62,637 nucleotides of DNA. Origin: Roseomonas mucosa. Lineage in GTDB: Bacteria > Pseudomonadota > Alphaproteobacteria > Acetobacterales > Acetobacteraceae. Below the pieces are notes generated by a model. That model searched no databases, was not told the DNA's origin, and saw nothing but the letters and a program-made list of their open reading frames with translations. The translations under genes and the position numbers were made by a program. The stretch covers positions 1 through 62,637 of the forward strand of contig CAMDWG010000019.1 of the NCBI GenBank assembly GCA_945878375.1, written 5' to 3'. This document shows, piece by piece, positions 42,301-50,534 of the stretch (positions are counted from its first letter, which is position 1; each line of letters opens with the position of its first letter).

Positions 42301-42713
42301 GGGAGGCGTTTGCCGGGCTTGCGACGAAGCTGAACCCCGACATTGGCGCGGTGTTCTCGATCTGGCCCGAGACCTACTGCCACACGCTGACGGAATTGTG
42401 GGCCATCGGCCTTCCGGTGGCTGGATTCGATCTTGGCGCGGTTGGCGAGCGCATCCGGGACACCGGCGCAGGCTGGCTGCTGCCGCAGGGAGACATCGCA
42501 GAGCTCTACGGCCAGCTCACGCGGATCGGCCGGGATGTTCCGGACCGACAACGCGCCGCCGACTGCGTGGCGGCTTGGCAGGCGGGCGAAGGCCAAGACT
42601 GGACCTGTTCAGCGATGGCATCGCGATACAAGGACATCTACGGCCGGCTGGTCACGGAACGACGCGCCTTCACCTGGGCGCCCCGCCCCAGCGGCGCCGC
42701 AACCGCCCCCTGA
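39327..42713 (+). CDS. bifunctional TPR - GT2 - GT4 glycosyltransferase
   Basis: A 1128-residue protein. The N-terminus has two blocks of TPR repeats (about 60-185 and 190-300, e.g. DLRVQLGNMLKDSGQLAEAA, DLLIQLGNMLKDAGQYADAL). A strand-rich domain follows at 310-410 (EVAGWVFEASRPD). The GT2 domain (about 430-700) has VAIIVPVFNAPEETERCLEA, IIDDGSTD and LNSDTAVGPRW. A GT-B domain (about 705-1110) has LFVISTQTGGTP, VVLSFHDFYSVCPTVKLLD, VPGNISPAKGRDI, and the nucleotide-sugar site WPETYCHTLTELWAIG. Two catalytic folds in one chain suggest consecutive sugar additions. The ATG at 39327 overlaps the upstream gene by 31 bases. Confidence 0.85.
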   Translation: MARRRLLSALGPHPAGWAHLVRLLGLGKTGSRAAHVPGSQGSAVIGLLPGGRGRRRAGADGAAAEAVLTAADLLRDRGECRQAAAAYAEAVALLPHRTDLRVQLGNMLKDSGQLAEAAAVYGDALTQAPRDADIHLQLGHALKLQGKLEAAAEAYAQAAALGRSSTDAERELALLRAPTEPDPVPAPDFEAALAGADSLRDAGQAAEAAEAYRRALALAPHRTDLLIQLGNMLKDAGQYADALATYGLAAAARPGDADLWLQYGRAFEFATQTEQAIAAYQKALQLDPSLDEAASDLYRILPIDPSRPKDLRSKVEKRDPIEVAGWVFEASRPDRPADISVAIDGVFYRSLRAELRRGDLTRIAPNLVGGGFALSLPPGQGSVEVSLHAHGEHLRGSPFRIALEPRPAALPPRYAKARGFPPAAGQGSTDVAIIVPVFNAPEETERCLEALLEQTTWPARLIIIDDGSTDPAISALLDPFQGTPSVTLVRNATNLGYTRTVNLGISLAGGSDVVILNSDTAVGPRWLDQLRSAARSAPDIASVTAVSDNAGAFTLPDADRPTPLPPGFAMEDMQRLAAQKAGRHWPDVPTANGFCVYLRRAALDAVGGFDEQAFPRGYGEENDWSMRAARLGWRHIIDDRTFVHHERSASFGSARASLVADGQKVLLERYPEYNALVRGMHTNARLLDARRRMRAALAQDQPRPRPRVLFVISTQTGGTPLTNRDLMAALSNDYEPLLLTCDARVITLVRPACTDGERDIPLARHVLSEPLSLASHHSLDYDTILTRWLTDFAVELLHIRHLAWHGLNLPAVAQGLGIPVVLSFHDFYSVCPTVKLLDADGTFCAGTCTQGARDCTPELWDPIHAPPIKHAYIHTWRDHFKRAFESCDAFVTTSESTRATMLKVYPELAGRRFLVVPHGRDFVAFRPPRATPSELTTLTILVPGNISPAKGRDIIAALAAIDQGRRLQFHLLGEVSPPLAGPGIHNHGRYGREAFAGLATKLNPDIGAVFSIWPETYCHTLTELWAIGLPVAGFDLGAVGERIRDTGAGWLLPQGDIAELYGQLTRIGRDVPDRQRAADCVAAWQAGEGQDWTCSAMASRYKDIYGRLVTERRAFTWAPRPSGAATAP

Positions 42714-42897
42714 CCCAGGCCGCCCGGTCGCGGCGGTCGCGAGCGGAGCGGCGAAACGGCAGGCTGGCCCGGCGCTGCAGGGTGATGCGACACCCGCGGG
42801 GAAGCCGCAGCCTCGCCGCCATGGGCGCCACCGGGAGGGTGCCGTGGCGGCCGACGAAGGCGGCGACCATGCAGCACTCGCCCTGCCAGGGCAGGCC

Positions 42898-42928
42898 ATC
42901 CGACCTGACGGGTTCAGTCGGGTCGGAT
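42898..42928. terminator. hairpin at the convergent ends of the GT and phosphonate operons
   Basis: ATCCGACCTGAC (42898-42909) pairs with GTCGGGTCGGAT (42917-42928) with one mismatch and a 7-base loop. It overlaps the last codons of the hexapeptide transferase gene. No T-run is seen. Confidence 0.35.
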
Positions 42929-43588
42929 CGTGTCTTGGCGCGTGGCATGCCGGCGGCAGAACTCCTCCGCAGACAGTGTCCGTATCTCCTCCAGCGCGGC
43001 GGCAAGCCGCTCGCGCGGCCAGTCCCACCATGCGATCTCGAGAAGGGTCGCGCGCACCTCCTCGGGGAAGCGGAAGCGGATCACGCGTGCCGGGTTGCCG
43101 ACGGCGACTGCGAAGGGAGGAATGTCCCTCGTCACCACCGCGCCCGCGCCGATCGCGGCGCCTGTGCCGATCGTGACGCCCGGCAGCACGATCACGCCAT
43201 GGCCGAGCCAGACATCGTGGCCGAGCGTGACGCGATGGCGACGCCGCCAGTCGAAGAAGCCCGCCTCGTCGGGCCCGAGCCCATAGGCGCTGGCGCGATA
43301 GGTGAAGTGGTTCAGCGCCACCCGTTCCAGCGGATGATTGCCGGGATTGACGCGGGTGTGGCTGGCGATGGAACAGAACTTGCCGATCGTCGCGTAGATG
43401 ATCTGCGCGTCGTGGACGACGTAGGAGTAGTCGCCCATCTCGACCTCGGCCAGCGTGGTGCGCGCGCCGACCTCGGTCCAGGCACCGAGCCGGCTGTCGC
43501 GCACGCTCGCGGTCGGGTGGATGAACGGATCGAGGCCCAGCTGCTTCTTCGCCGTGCCGGGGTCCTGATAGCCGGCGTTGTCGTTCAT
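42914..43588 (-). CDS. hexapeptide-repeat acetyltransferase of phosphonate loci
   Basis: A 224-residue left-handed beta-helix protein: LDPFIHPTASVRDSRLGAWT, VEMGDYSYVVHDAQIIYATI, then GHDVWLGHGVIVLPGVTIGT and GAVVTRDIPPFAVAVGNPAR. The sequence around NPGNHPLERV and FTYRAS matches the CAT-like transferases encoded beside phn genes in alphaproteobacteria (the phosphonate-metabolism hexapeptide family). It may acetylate an aminophosphonate, as PhnO does with another fold. Its start overlaps the PhnE gene by 4 bases, so it ends the PhnD-PhnE-PhnE operon. Confidence 0.82.
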   Translation of the reverse strand: MNDNAGYQDPGTAKKQLGLDPFIHPTASVRDSRLGAWTEVGARTTLAEVEMGDYSYVVHDAQIIYATIGKFCSIASHTRVNPGNHPLERVALNHFTYRASAYGLGPDEAGFFDWRRRHRVTLGHDVWLGHGVIVLPGVTIGTGAAIGAGAVVTRDIPPFAVAVGNPARVIRFRFPEEVRATLLEIAWWDWPRERLAAALEEIRTLSAEEFCRRHATRQDTIRPD

Positions 43589-44349
43589 GCGCGGATCAGC
43601 CTCAGTCGGATGCGCCGGCTCGCCCAGTCGATCGCGGCGACCGTGACCAGGATCAGCAGGATGATGAAGGCGGCCTCGTCCCAGTCGTTCAGCCGAATCC
43701 GGTCGCCAAGTGCGAGCCCGATTCCGCCCGCCCCGACCACGCCGAGGATGGTGGCGGATCGCGTATTGCTCTCGAAGGTATAGAGGATCTGGGAGAGCAT
43801 GAGGGGGGCCGCCTGCGGAATCAGCCCGAAGCGGATCGCCTGCAGCCGCGACCCGCCGGAGGCGCGCACGCCTTCCACCTGCCGCCGGTCCGCACCCTCG
43901 ATCGCCTCGGAGAACACCTTCGCCAGCAGGCCGATATCGGGCACGGCCAGCGCCAGGATGCCCGCGAAGGGGCCCATGCCGACGGCGGAGACGAAGATCA
44001 GCGCCCAGACCAGGCTGTCGATGCCGCGCAGCCCGTCATAGCTCCGGCGCACCGTGAAGCGCAGCAACGCATTGCCCACCACATTGCCCGCGCCGAGGAA
44101 GCAGATCGGTAGCGCGATCGCGGCGGCCAGCAGCGTCCCGAGGAAGGCCATGGCCACCGTCTCGGCCAGCGCATGCAACAGGTCCTGAAGATACGCGCCG
44201 GGTGTGGGCGGCCACATCAGCGCCACCAGCCAGCCGAGCTTGCCCAAACCCTCCCAGATGCGCGTGGGTGAGGCGTCCACGCGCCACAGCCCGGCCAACA
44301 GCAGCAGGAAGCCGCCCGCGAACAGCAGATGGGTACGAGAGAGGGTCAT
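43585..44349 (-). CDS. phnE: phosphonate ABC transporter permease (PhnE)
   Basis: A 254-residue integral membrane protein with about six helices. The EAA-type loop that docks the ATPase reads EGVRASGGSRLQAIRFGLIP. Family segments include SYDGLRGIDSLVWALIFVSA, ESNTRSATILGVVGAGGIGL, and the C-terminal FIILLILVTVAAIDWASRRI. It pairs with the second PhnE gene by a 4-base overlap to make a heterodimeric channel. The usual ATPase gene phnC is not adjacent. Confidence 0.92.
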   Translation of the reverse strand: MTLSRTHLLFAGGFLLLLAGLWRVDASPTRIWEGLGKLGWLVALMWPPTPGAYLQDLLHALAETVAMAFLGTLLAAAIALPICFLGAGNVVGNALLRFTVRRSYDGLRGIDSLVWALIFVSAVGMGPFAGILALAVPDIGLLAKVFSEAIEGADRRQVEGVRASGGSRLQAIRFGLIPQAAPLMLSQILYTFESNTRSATILGVVGAGGIGLALGDRIRLNDWDEAAFIILLILVTVAAIDWASRRIRLRLIRA

Positions 44350-45209
44350 GCGACGCGCAGCGCCTCCGCGCCCAGGATGCGGTGGCGCAGCCTTGCGCAG
44401 AGCTGGTCGATCACCGCCACCGTCAGCAGGATCAGCACGATGATCGCGGAGATGTCGGGGTACTCGAATTGCCGCACGGCGAGGTAAAGTTCCTCCCCGA
44501 TCCCGCCGGCGCCCACCAGGCCGAGCACGCTCGCTTCCCGCACATTGATCTCAAGCCGGAGCAGGCCGAAGGAGAGGACGCCGGGAAGCGATTGCGGCAG
44601 CACGCCGAAGCGCATGCCTTCCGCCCAGCTGCCGCCGGCGGCGCGCACCGCTTCCACGGTGCGGGGGTCCGCGTTCTCATGCACTTCCGCGAACAGCTTG
44701 CCGAGCGCGCCCATCGTGTGCAGCGCGATCGCCAGCACGCCCGCGAAGGGACCGAGGCCGAAGGCGTAGACGAAGATCAGCGCGAAGACGAGCGTCGGCA
44801 CGGTGCGCGCGAATTCCAGCACGCGGCGCGAGATGGCCACCGCCCAGGCCGGCGCGAAGGTCACGGCGGCGGGAAAGGACAGCAGCAGCGCCGCGGCGCC
44901 GCCCAGCACCGTGCCGGTATAGGCGATCAGAACCGTGTCGAGCAGCAGCTCCGCCCAGATGTCGAGCCCCCACATCCATTCCGCGAGGTCCGCGCCAAGG
45001 CTGTCCCAGCGCAGCACGGGAATGGTGCGGTGGATGTAGTCGCCCGCGCGCGGCAGGCCCTCCATCAGCCGGGCGAGGTCGACCTCGCCCACTTTCGCGG
45101 CGACCAGCGTCGCCGCGGCGAACAGCGCGAACCACGCTAGGCCACGGCGCCGGCGGGCAGCGGTCTCCGCCTGCCACCGTGCCGCGACGGTGGCGGCGGT
45201 CAGGCTCAA
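44346..45209 (-). CDS. phnE: phosphonate ABC transporter permease (second PhnE)
   Basis: A 287-residue permease with about six helices. The EAA loop is EAVRAAGGSWAEGMRFGVLP. It includes RVLEFARTVPTLVFALIFVY, EINVREASVLGLVGAGGIGE, and DISAIIVLILLTVAVIDQLC. It is longer at the N-terminus than its partner (a cytoplasmic segment and an extra loop of about 30 residues). It overlaps phnD and the other phnE gene by 4 bases each. Confidence 0.92.
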   Translation of the reverse strand: MSLTAATVAARWQAETAARRRRGLAWFALFAAATLVAAKVGEVDLARLMEGLPRAGDYIHRTIPVLRWDSLGADLAEWMWGLDIWAELLLDTVLIAYTGTVLGGAAALLLSFPAAVTFAPAWAVAISRRVLEFARTVPTLVFALIFVYAFGLGPFAGVLAIALHTMGALGKLFAEVHENADPRTVEAVRAAGGSWAEGMRFGVLPQSLPGVLSFGLLRLEINVREASVLGLVGAGGIGEELYLAVRQFEYPDISAIIVLILLTVAVIDQLCARLRHRILGAEALRVA

Positions 45210-46120
45210 GACCGGCGCTCGCGGCGCTGCGCCTGGTTCTGCTCCGTCATCGCGATGACATCGGCATAATCCTCATGCCGGGCGAGCGCGAAGCCGGCGG
45301 TGTTGGCGCTGAGCTGGCGCATCACCTCCGGCGCGTCCTGCGGCATCGCCTGCATCATGGCGATGAAATCGCGGCGCAGATCTTCCGGCACCTCGGCCCG
45401 CGTCACGGTGGGGGAATTCGGGATCAGCGGGCTGGTCCAGATGATGCGCGTAGTACCGGGCTGGATCATGCCCTTCTCCACCATCCGCTGGATGTTGCCG
45501 CTGGCCTCGTTGTTCCAAAAGGTCGCCGCCGCGTCGAAGGTGCCGTTCAGCACGGCGATCACCGACTGTTCGTGATTGCCGGAGAAGCCGGTGCGGCTGA
45601 AGTGGCGCGCGGGGTCGACGCCTTCCTTGCGCAGGAAGTAGCTCGGCGCGGCGAAGCCGGAGGCGGAGTTGGGATCGGCGAAGGCGAAGGACCGGCCGCG
45701 CAGATCGGCCAGGCTGCGGAAGGGGCTGTCCGCCTTGACGAAGATGACGGAGTAGTAGCCCTCGGCGCCGTCACGGCCACGATGGCGCAGCAGCGGCACC
45801 ACCCGTTCCCCCATGGAACGCCGCGACAGGGCATAGGCCGCCGGACCCAGATGCGCGAATTCCAGCTGGCTGGACCGCAGCGCTTCCACCACCGCCGCGT
45901 AATCCGTCCCGCGCGTGATGCGCATCGGCACGCCGAGCTTGCGTTCCGTGTAGGCCGCGAGGCCCTGCAGGCGCGCGATCGCGTCGCGCTCATTCTCCGA
46001 CGAGATGATGCCGTAGCGGATCTCGCGGAACTGCGCGCGCCATCCGGTTTGCGCGCTGGCCAGCGCGGGGGCGGCGAGAAGGCCAAGGGGGGCGAGCAGC
46101 GTCGTGCGGCGGCGGATCAT
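45206..46120 (-). CDS. phnD: phosphate/phosphite/phosphonate substrate-binding protein (PhnD)
   Basis: A 304-residue periplasmic protein. The signal peptide is about 1-24 (ending LASAQ). The ligand-binding core reads IRYGIISSENERDAIARLQG, LEFAHLGPAAYALSRRS, YYSVIFVKADSPFRSLADLR, SFAFADPNSASGFAAPSYFL and GTFDAAATFWNN. The GPAAY and SASG loops are those that contact the phosphonate group in PhnD proteins. The ATG at 46120 has GGGAGA 5 bases before it. It starts a four-gene unit with both phnE genes and the hexapeptide transferase, 61 bases after the phytase-like gene. Confidence 0.92.
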   Translation of the reverse strand: MIRRRTTLLAPLGLLAAPALASAQTGWRAQFREIRYGIISSENERDAIARLQGLAAYTERKLGVPMRITRGTDYAAVVEALRSSQLEFAHLGPAAYALSRRSMGERVVPLLRHRGRDGAEGYYSVIFVKADSPFRSLADLRGRSFAFADPNSASGFAAPSYFLRKEGVDPARHFSRTGFSGNHEQSVIAVLNGTFDAAATFWNNEASGNIQRMVEKGMIQPGTTRIIWTSPLIPNSPTVTRAEVPEDLRRDFIAMMQAMPQDAPEVMRQLSANTAGFALARHEDYADVIAMTEQNQAQRRERRS

Positions 46121-46181
46121 GGAAATCTCCCTCGTTTCGGTGGCGACGGGGCGCACCGGATGGCGCGCCCCGCCAGGCGGG

Positions 46182-47567
46182 TCAGCGCGCGCGCAGCAAT
46201 TCGGGCACGCGCAGGAGGATCATTTCGTTCACATCGGCCGCGAAGAACTGGCGGCCGGCGCTGAAGGGCAGGTTGTTGTCGTTGCCGACGATGATGTGGT
46301 CGGCATCCACCATCGCGACATTCTCGATGGTGAAGAACGGGAAGGTGAAGCGGTCCCGCGGCGCGTTCGCCGGCAGGTCGCCGCGGATGCGCGCGCGGCC
46401 ATCCGCGTCGCGGATCGCCATCAGGTCGATATGGCCGATCTTGCGGACGAAGCCCTCGGCATCCGTCTGCGCCATGTCCACCACATAGATGCGCTTGAAG
46501 CGCGCCGGCAGCGGGAAGCAAGGCTGCTGCGCCGTGGGCTGGGTGCCCTGGGCGCAGGCAAGGCCCGGATCCCCTTCGCCATTGTCGCGCTCGATCACCA
46601 GGGCGCGCGTCGCGTCGATGAAGTTGAAGTCGCCGATCGCCGTGGCACCGGGCTCGAGCCGGTAGCGGACCTGCCGCCCCGTCCAGTCCATCCGCTCCAC
46701 GCTGAACTCCAGCACCCGCAGGAACTGGCCTTCGGGCCGGTCGGAATTCGGCGCGAAGAGCGGCTGTTCCAGCATCGCCCAGAGCGTCCGCCCATCCGGC
46801 GTCAGCGCCATGCCCTCATAGCCGCCGGAGCGGCGGACACGATAGGCCACGCCCTGCGTCGGGCTGGCCGCGACCTGCAGCGCGGGGTGGTCCGGCGTCA
46901 TCAGCACCTGGCCATCCATCCGCGTCTCGATCACGCGCTGGACCACGCCATCGGCGGAGATGTGGATGAGGAAGGGGCCGAACTCCTCGCCGATCATGAA
47001 GCTGCCATCGGGCAGCGGCTGAATGCTCTCGAGGTCGAAATCGGCGCCGGTCAGGTAGCGGGCCTCGGTGCCTTCATAGGCGATGCGGAAGGGGATGCGG
47101 CGCTGCGGGTCGCGCAGGAAGGTGGTCTGCAGCATCGCGACCTGGCCGGTCTGCCAATCGGGGCGGACCTTGTGGAACATCAGCAGCGCATCGGGGCTGT
47201 TGCGGCGATTGCCGAAGCCGTTGTCGGTCAGCACCCAGAAATTCCCGGGCTCGCCGGTGACCGGCTTGATGCCGGAGAAACCCTGCACGGGCTGGCCGAT
47301 GAAGGGGAACGCAATCCCGGTCTGGCGGCGGCCATGCATCGGGCCGGTGTCGCCCATCACGGCGCCGGGGCGATCGATGCGCAGATTGCCCGGACCGGCG
47401 AATTTGCCGGACACCAGCGCGTCCCGCGGCGCATCGGCCGGCGGCACGGCCATGGTGAAGGCCGGCAGGATCGCATGGCCGGCCAGCGTCGAGTCGAAGC
47501 GCTGATCCGCATGGGCGGCGGCCGCAAGGCCGATGACGGCAGCACAGGACAGAAGAAGGGACCGCAT
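46182..47567 (-). CDS. exported esterase-like activity of phytase family protein
   Basis: A 461-residue secreted protein with signal peptide MRSLLLSCAAVIGLAAAAHA. It is a beta-propeller of the Phytase-like family: PGAVMGDTG, GQPVQGFSGIKP, FWVLTDNGFGNRRNSPDALL, DFDLESIQPLPDGSFMIGEE, FGPFLIHISADGVVQRV and GYEGMALTPDGRTLWAMLEQ. Members hydrolyse phosphate esters or have an unproven esterase role. The frame is open for hundreds of bases upstream, but ATG 47567 has both an SD (GGGAGA) and the signal peptide. A possible Pho box lies about 60 bases upstream. PhnD-PhnE-PhnE follow downstream. Confidence 0.88.
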   Translation of the reverse strand: MRSLLLSCAAVIGLAAAAHADQRFDSTLAGHAILPAFTMAVPPADAPRDALVSGKFAGPGNLRIDRPGAVMGDTGPMHGRRQTGIAFPFIGQPVQGFSGIKPVTGEPGNFWVLTDNGFGNRRNSPDALLMFHKVRPDWQTGQVAMLQTTFLRDPQRRIPFRIAYEGTEARYLTGADFDLESIQPLPDGSFMIGEEFGPFLIHISADGVVQRVIETRMDGQVLMTPDHPALQVAASPTQGVAYRVRRSGGYEGMALTPDGRTLWAMLEQPLFAPNSDRPEGQFLRVLEFSVERMDWTGRQVRYRLEPGATAIGDFNFIDATRALVIERDNGEGDPGLACAQGTQPTAQQPCFPLPARFKRIYVVDMAQTDAEGFVRKIGHIDLMAIRDADGRARIRGDLPANAPRDRFTFPFFTIENVAMVDADHIIVGNDNNLPFSAGRQFFAADVNEMILLRVPELLRAR

Positions 47568-47624
47568 CGATATCTCCCGTTGATCGAGGCGGCGGCCGTT
47601 TAGCCTGTGTGGGTTGCGGCAGCG

Positions 47625-47640
47625 TGACGCAAGCATGACG
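47625..47640 (-). promoter_or_regulatory. candidate Pho box
   Basis: On the minus strand CGTCA occurs twice, 11 bases apart (CGTCATGCTTGCGTCA). This resembles the PhoB-binding direct repeat (TGTCA-N6-TGTCA), with C instead of the first T in both halves. It stands about 58 bases upstream of the phytase-like gene start at 47567. Confidence 0.3.
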
Positions 47641-47659
47641 GTCAGAGGACGTTCCCGCC

Positions 47660-49411
47660 TCACCGCCGCCGCCAGGCCTGGGTGGCGCGATCGGCGACCG
47701 CGCCGACCGCGAGTTGCACCAGCTTCGCCACCGTCGTCGCGGCCAGCAGCACGCAGGCCATCGCGGCGGCGGCGCTCGCCTGGCCAGCCTCGTCCATATG
47801 CACCAGGGCGACGGAGGCCGGCTTGGTGTCGGGCCCGTAGAGGAAGATCACCGCGCTGACGGTCGTCATCGCGCTGACAAACAGATAGACCCAGATGTCC
47901 ATCAGCGCGGGCAGGCAGATCGGCAGCGTCACGCGGCCGAAGGTGATCCAGGCCGGCACCTTCAGGCTCGCCCCCACCGCCTCGAATTCCGGGTCGAGCT
48001 GGCGGATCGCGGTCGCGGCCGTCAGATGCGCGACGGTGTAGAAATGCACCAGGCTGTTCAGCACCAGGATCGCCAGCGTCCCATAGAGGATGACCAGCGG
48101 ATTGGAGGGATGGTTGAAGAACAGGATGTAGGCGAGGCCGAGGACCAGCCCCGGAATCGCCAGCGGCGCGGTGGCCAGCAACCCGACGGCGGATCTCAGC
48201 GCGCGGCTCGTCCGTGTCACGCGCGGGGCGCGTTCCAGCAGCCACGCCACGACGAAGATCAGCCCCGCACCGATCGTCGCAGCCCAGAAGGCCATCACCA
48301 GAGAGGTCCGGAAACTGCCCCAGCCCGCGGCGTCGAAGCGGCTGAATTCGTAGTTGTCGAGGGTGAGCGTGAGGTTCCAGGGCCAGAAGCGGATCAGCGA
48401 CCCCCAGGCCGCGACGCCGACGATCCCCAGCAGCACCAGCGCGACCAGGGTGCACAGCGCGAGCAGCGGCAGGTCGCGCGCGCGGCGCGGCCGCGGCACA
48501 TAGGGCACCGCGCGGCCGGTCAGCGTCGCGGCGCGCTTGCCTTCCGCCCAGCGCTGCAGGGCGAAGGCCGCGATGGCGGGCAGCAGCAGCACGATGCCCA
48601 CCACCGCGCCCATGTTGAAGTTCTGCAGCCCCACGACCTGCTTGTAGACATCGGTCGCCATCACCTGGAACTGGCCGCCGATGACCTTCGGGATGCCGAA
48701 ATCCGTGACCACCAGCGTGAAGACCACGACCGCGGCGGAAACCAGCCCGTAGCGCGCGCCCGGCAGCGTGACGGTCGCGAAGATCCGAGCCCGGCCGGCC
48801 TTCAGCGCCTCCGCCGCCTCGTAGAGCCGCGCATCGGCGGTGGCCAGCGCGACCGACAGGATGATGGCGGCGGACGGAAAGCAGTAGAAGGACTGCGCCG
48901 CGATGATGCCCCAGGGGCCGTAGATGTTCTCCCCGAACAGCATCCAGCGCAGCATGCCCTGGTTCCCGAACAGATAGATCAGCGCCAACGCCGGCAGCAG
49001 CGACGGCGCCAGGATCGGCAGCAGCATGATCGCGCGGAAGACCGCCTTGAAGGGAATGCAGGCGCGCGTCAGCGCATAGGCGTAGAAGAAGGCCAGCGGC
49101 ACGACGATCACCGTCGTCACCGCCGCCGTCCAGATGCTGTTCCAGGTCGAGGCGACCAAGACCGGTGAGGACACATAGGCCGCGAAATTGGCCAGCCCCA
49201 CGAAGGCGCCTTCACCATTCTGGAAGGCGCGCACGAACAGGAAGGCCATGGGCAGCGCCAGCGCCGCCAGCAGGAACACCAGCGCCAGCCAGAGCCCGGC
49301 CTGCATCAGCCGCTCATCCAGCGAAGGCCGGATGCGCACGGGCAATCCGGCCGGGCGGCCATGCCCGGGGCCGGGCACCCCGAGACGCTCGCCGAGCGTC
49401 GCGTCAGACAT
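47660..49411 (-). CDS. 2-aminoethylphosphonate-type ABC permease, two fused domains (PhnU/V-like)
   Basis: A 583-residue protein with about 12 helices, formed from two binding-protein-dependent permease halves. Each has its own EAA loop: EAAEALKAGRARIFATVTLP in the first half and EAVGASLKVPAWITFGRVTL in the second. The N-terminal part resembles Fe3+/AEP permeases (GNQGMLRWMLFGENIYGPWG, VTDFGIPKVIGGQF). The C-terminal part has VILYGTLAILVLNSLVHFYT. Fused permeases of this kind occur with AEP binding proteins and PhnX. It overlaps the ATPase gene by 8 bases. Confidence 0.88.
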   Translation of the reverse strand: MSDATLGERLGVPGPGHGRPAGLPVRIRPSLDERLMQAGLWLALVFLLAALALPMAFLFVRAFQNGEGAFVGLANFAAYVSSPVLVASTWNSIWTAAVTTVIVVPLAFFYAYALTRACIPFKAVFRAIMLLPILAPSLLPALALIYLFGNQGMLRWMLFGENIYGPWGIIAAQSFYCFPSAAIILSVALATADARLYEAAEALKAGRARIFATVTLPGARYGLVSAAVVVFTLVVTDFGIPKVIGGQFQVMATDVYKQVVGLQNFNMGAVVGIVLLLPAIAAFALQRWAEGKRAATLTGRAVPYVPRPRRARDLPLLALCTLVALVLLGIVGVAAWGSLIRFWPWNLTLTLDNYEFSRFDAAGWGSFRTSLVMAFWAATIGAGLIFVVAWLLERAPRVTRTSRALRSAVGLLATAPLAIPGLVLGLAYILFFNHPSNPLVILYGTLAILVLNSLVHFYTVAHLTAATAIRQLDPEFEAVGASLKVPAWITFGRVTLPICLPALMDIWVYLFVSAMTTVSAVIFLYGPDTKPASVALVHMDEAGQASAAAAMACVLLAATTVAKLVQLAVGAVADRATQAWRRR

Positions 49412-50534
49412 CGGCGGGAAAGACCATCACCGCTGAGGAGGGCACGGAGACGGCCACGCTGGCGCCCGGCAGCGCACCGGCCGCGCGCAACGCCTCGGCC
49501 GTCGCATCCGCCTCAAGCCGCAGCCGGCCGGCTTCCAGCGAAACCCGGCAGGTCGCGCCGAGGAATTCGACATGGACGACGTTCATCGCGATCGCGCCGG
49601 GCTGGTCGCGCGCGGCCTCGCCCAGCCGCACATCCTCCGGCCGGACGAAGGCCAGCACCTCGGCGCCATACAGCAGGCCGCGCGCTGCCTCCGCCGGGAT
49701 CGTATGGCCGGCGGCGTCGAGCGTGCCGGGGCTCGCGCCCACCTTGGCCTCGATCATCGAGGATCGCCCGACGAAGCCCGCGACGAAGGCGCTGGCGGGG
49801 CGGCGATACACCTCCTCCGGCGTGCCGACCTGCTCGACCCGGCCGCGGCTCATCACCACGATGCGGTCGGAGACGCCCATCGCCTCCTCCTGGTCGTGCG
49901 TCACCATGATGGTGGTGACGCCGAGCCGCCGCTGGAGGGCGCGGATTTCCTGGCGCAGATGCAGCCGCACGATGGCGTCCAGCGCGGAGAGCGGTTCATC
50001 CAGCAGCAGCAGGCCGGGTTCGGGCGCGAGCGCGCGGGCCAGCGCGACGCGCTGCTGCTGCCCGCCGGAAAGCTGCGCCGGGTATTTGGCGGCATGGTCG
50101 GCGAGGCCGACGAGGCGGATCAGCTCATCCACCCGCGCGGCGATGCGTGTGCGCGTCCAGGCGGGCCCGCGCAGACCATAGGCCACGTTCTGCGTGACGG
50201 TCAGGTTCGGGAACAGCGCGTAGGATTGGAAGACGATGCCGAAATCCCGCGCGGCGGGCGGCAGGCCGGTGATCTCCCGGCCCGCCTGGCGGATCACGCC
50301 GGTCGTCGCGGGATCGAGCCCCGCGATGGCCCGCAGCAGCGTGGTCTTGCCGCAGCCCGAGGGCCCGACGAAGGACACGAACTCGCCCTCCGCGATGGAG
50401 AGCGAGACGTCCTTCAGCGCGACGAAGCGGCCGAACTGCTTGCCGACGCTCGCGATCTCGAGGAAGGGCGGGCGCGGCACCCCTGGCGTGCCGCCGGCGG
50501 CGGCCGCGCCGCCTTCCTCGAGCGTCGCGGACAT
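49404..50534 (-). CDS. 2-aminoethylphosphonate-type ABC ATPase (PhnT/PotA-like)
   Basis: A 376-residue ATPase with Walker A GPSGCGKTT, Q-loop FQSYALFPNLTV, signature LSGGQQQRVALARAL, Walker B LLLLDEPLSALD and a His switch TIMVTHDQEEAM. A C-terminal TOBE/regulatory domain of about 110 residues follows (FVRPEDVRLGE). The protein family energises spermidine, Fe3+ and AEP importers; the neighbours (PhnX, AEP-type SBP and permease) point to AEP. Start 50534 shares one base with the SBP stop. It is the only ATPase in the whole phosphonate locus. Confidence 0.88.
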   Translation of the reverse strand: MSATLEEGGAAAAGGTPGVPRPPFLEIASVGKQFGRFVALKDVSLSIAEGEFVSFVGPSGCGKTTLLRAIAGLDPATTGVIRQAGREITGLPPAARDFGIVFQSYALFPNLTVTQNVAYGLRGPAWTRTRIAARVDELIRLVGLADHAAKYPAQLSGGQQQRVALARALAPEPGLLLLDEPLSALDAIVRLHLRQEIRALQRRLGVTTIMVTHDQEEAMGVSDRIVVMSRGRVEQVGTPEEVYRRPASAFVAGFVGRSSMIEAKVGASPGTLDAAGHTIPAEAARGLLYGAEVLAFVRPEDVRLGEAARDQPGAIAMNVVHVEFLGATCRVSLEAGRLRLEADATAEALRAAGALPGASVAVSVPSSAVMVFPADV

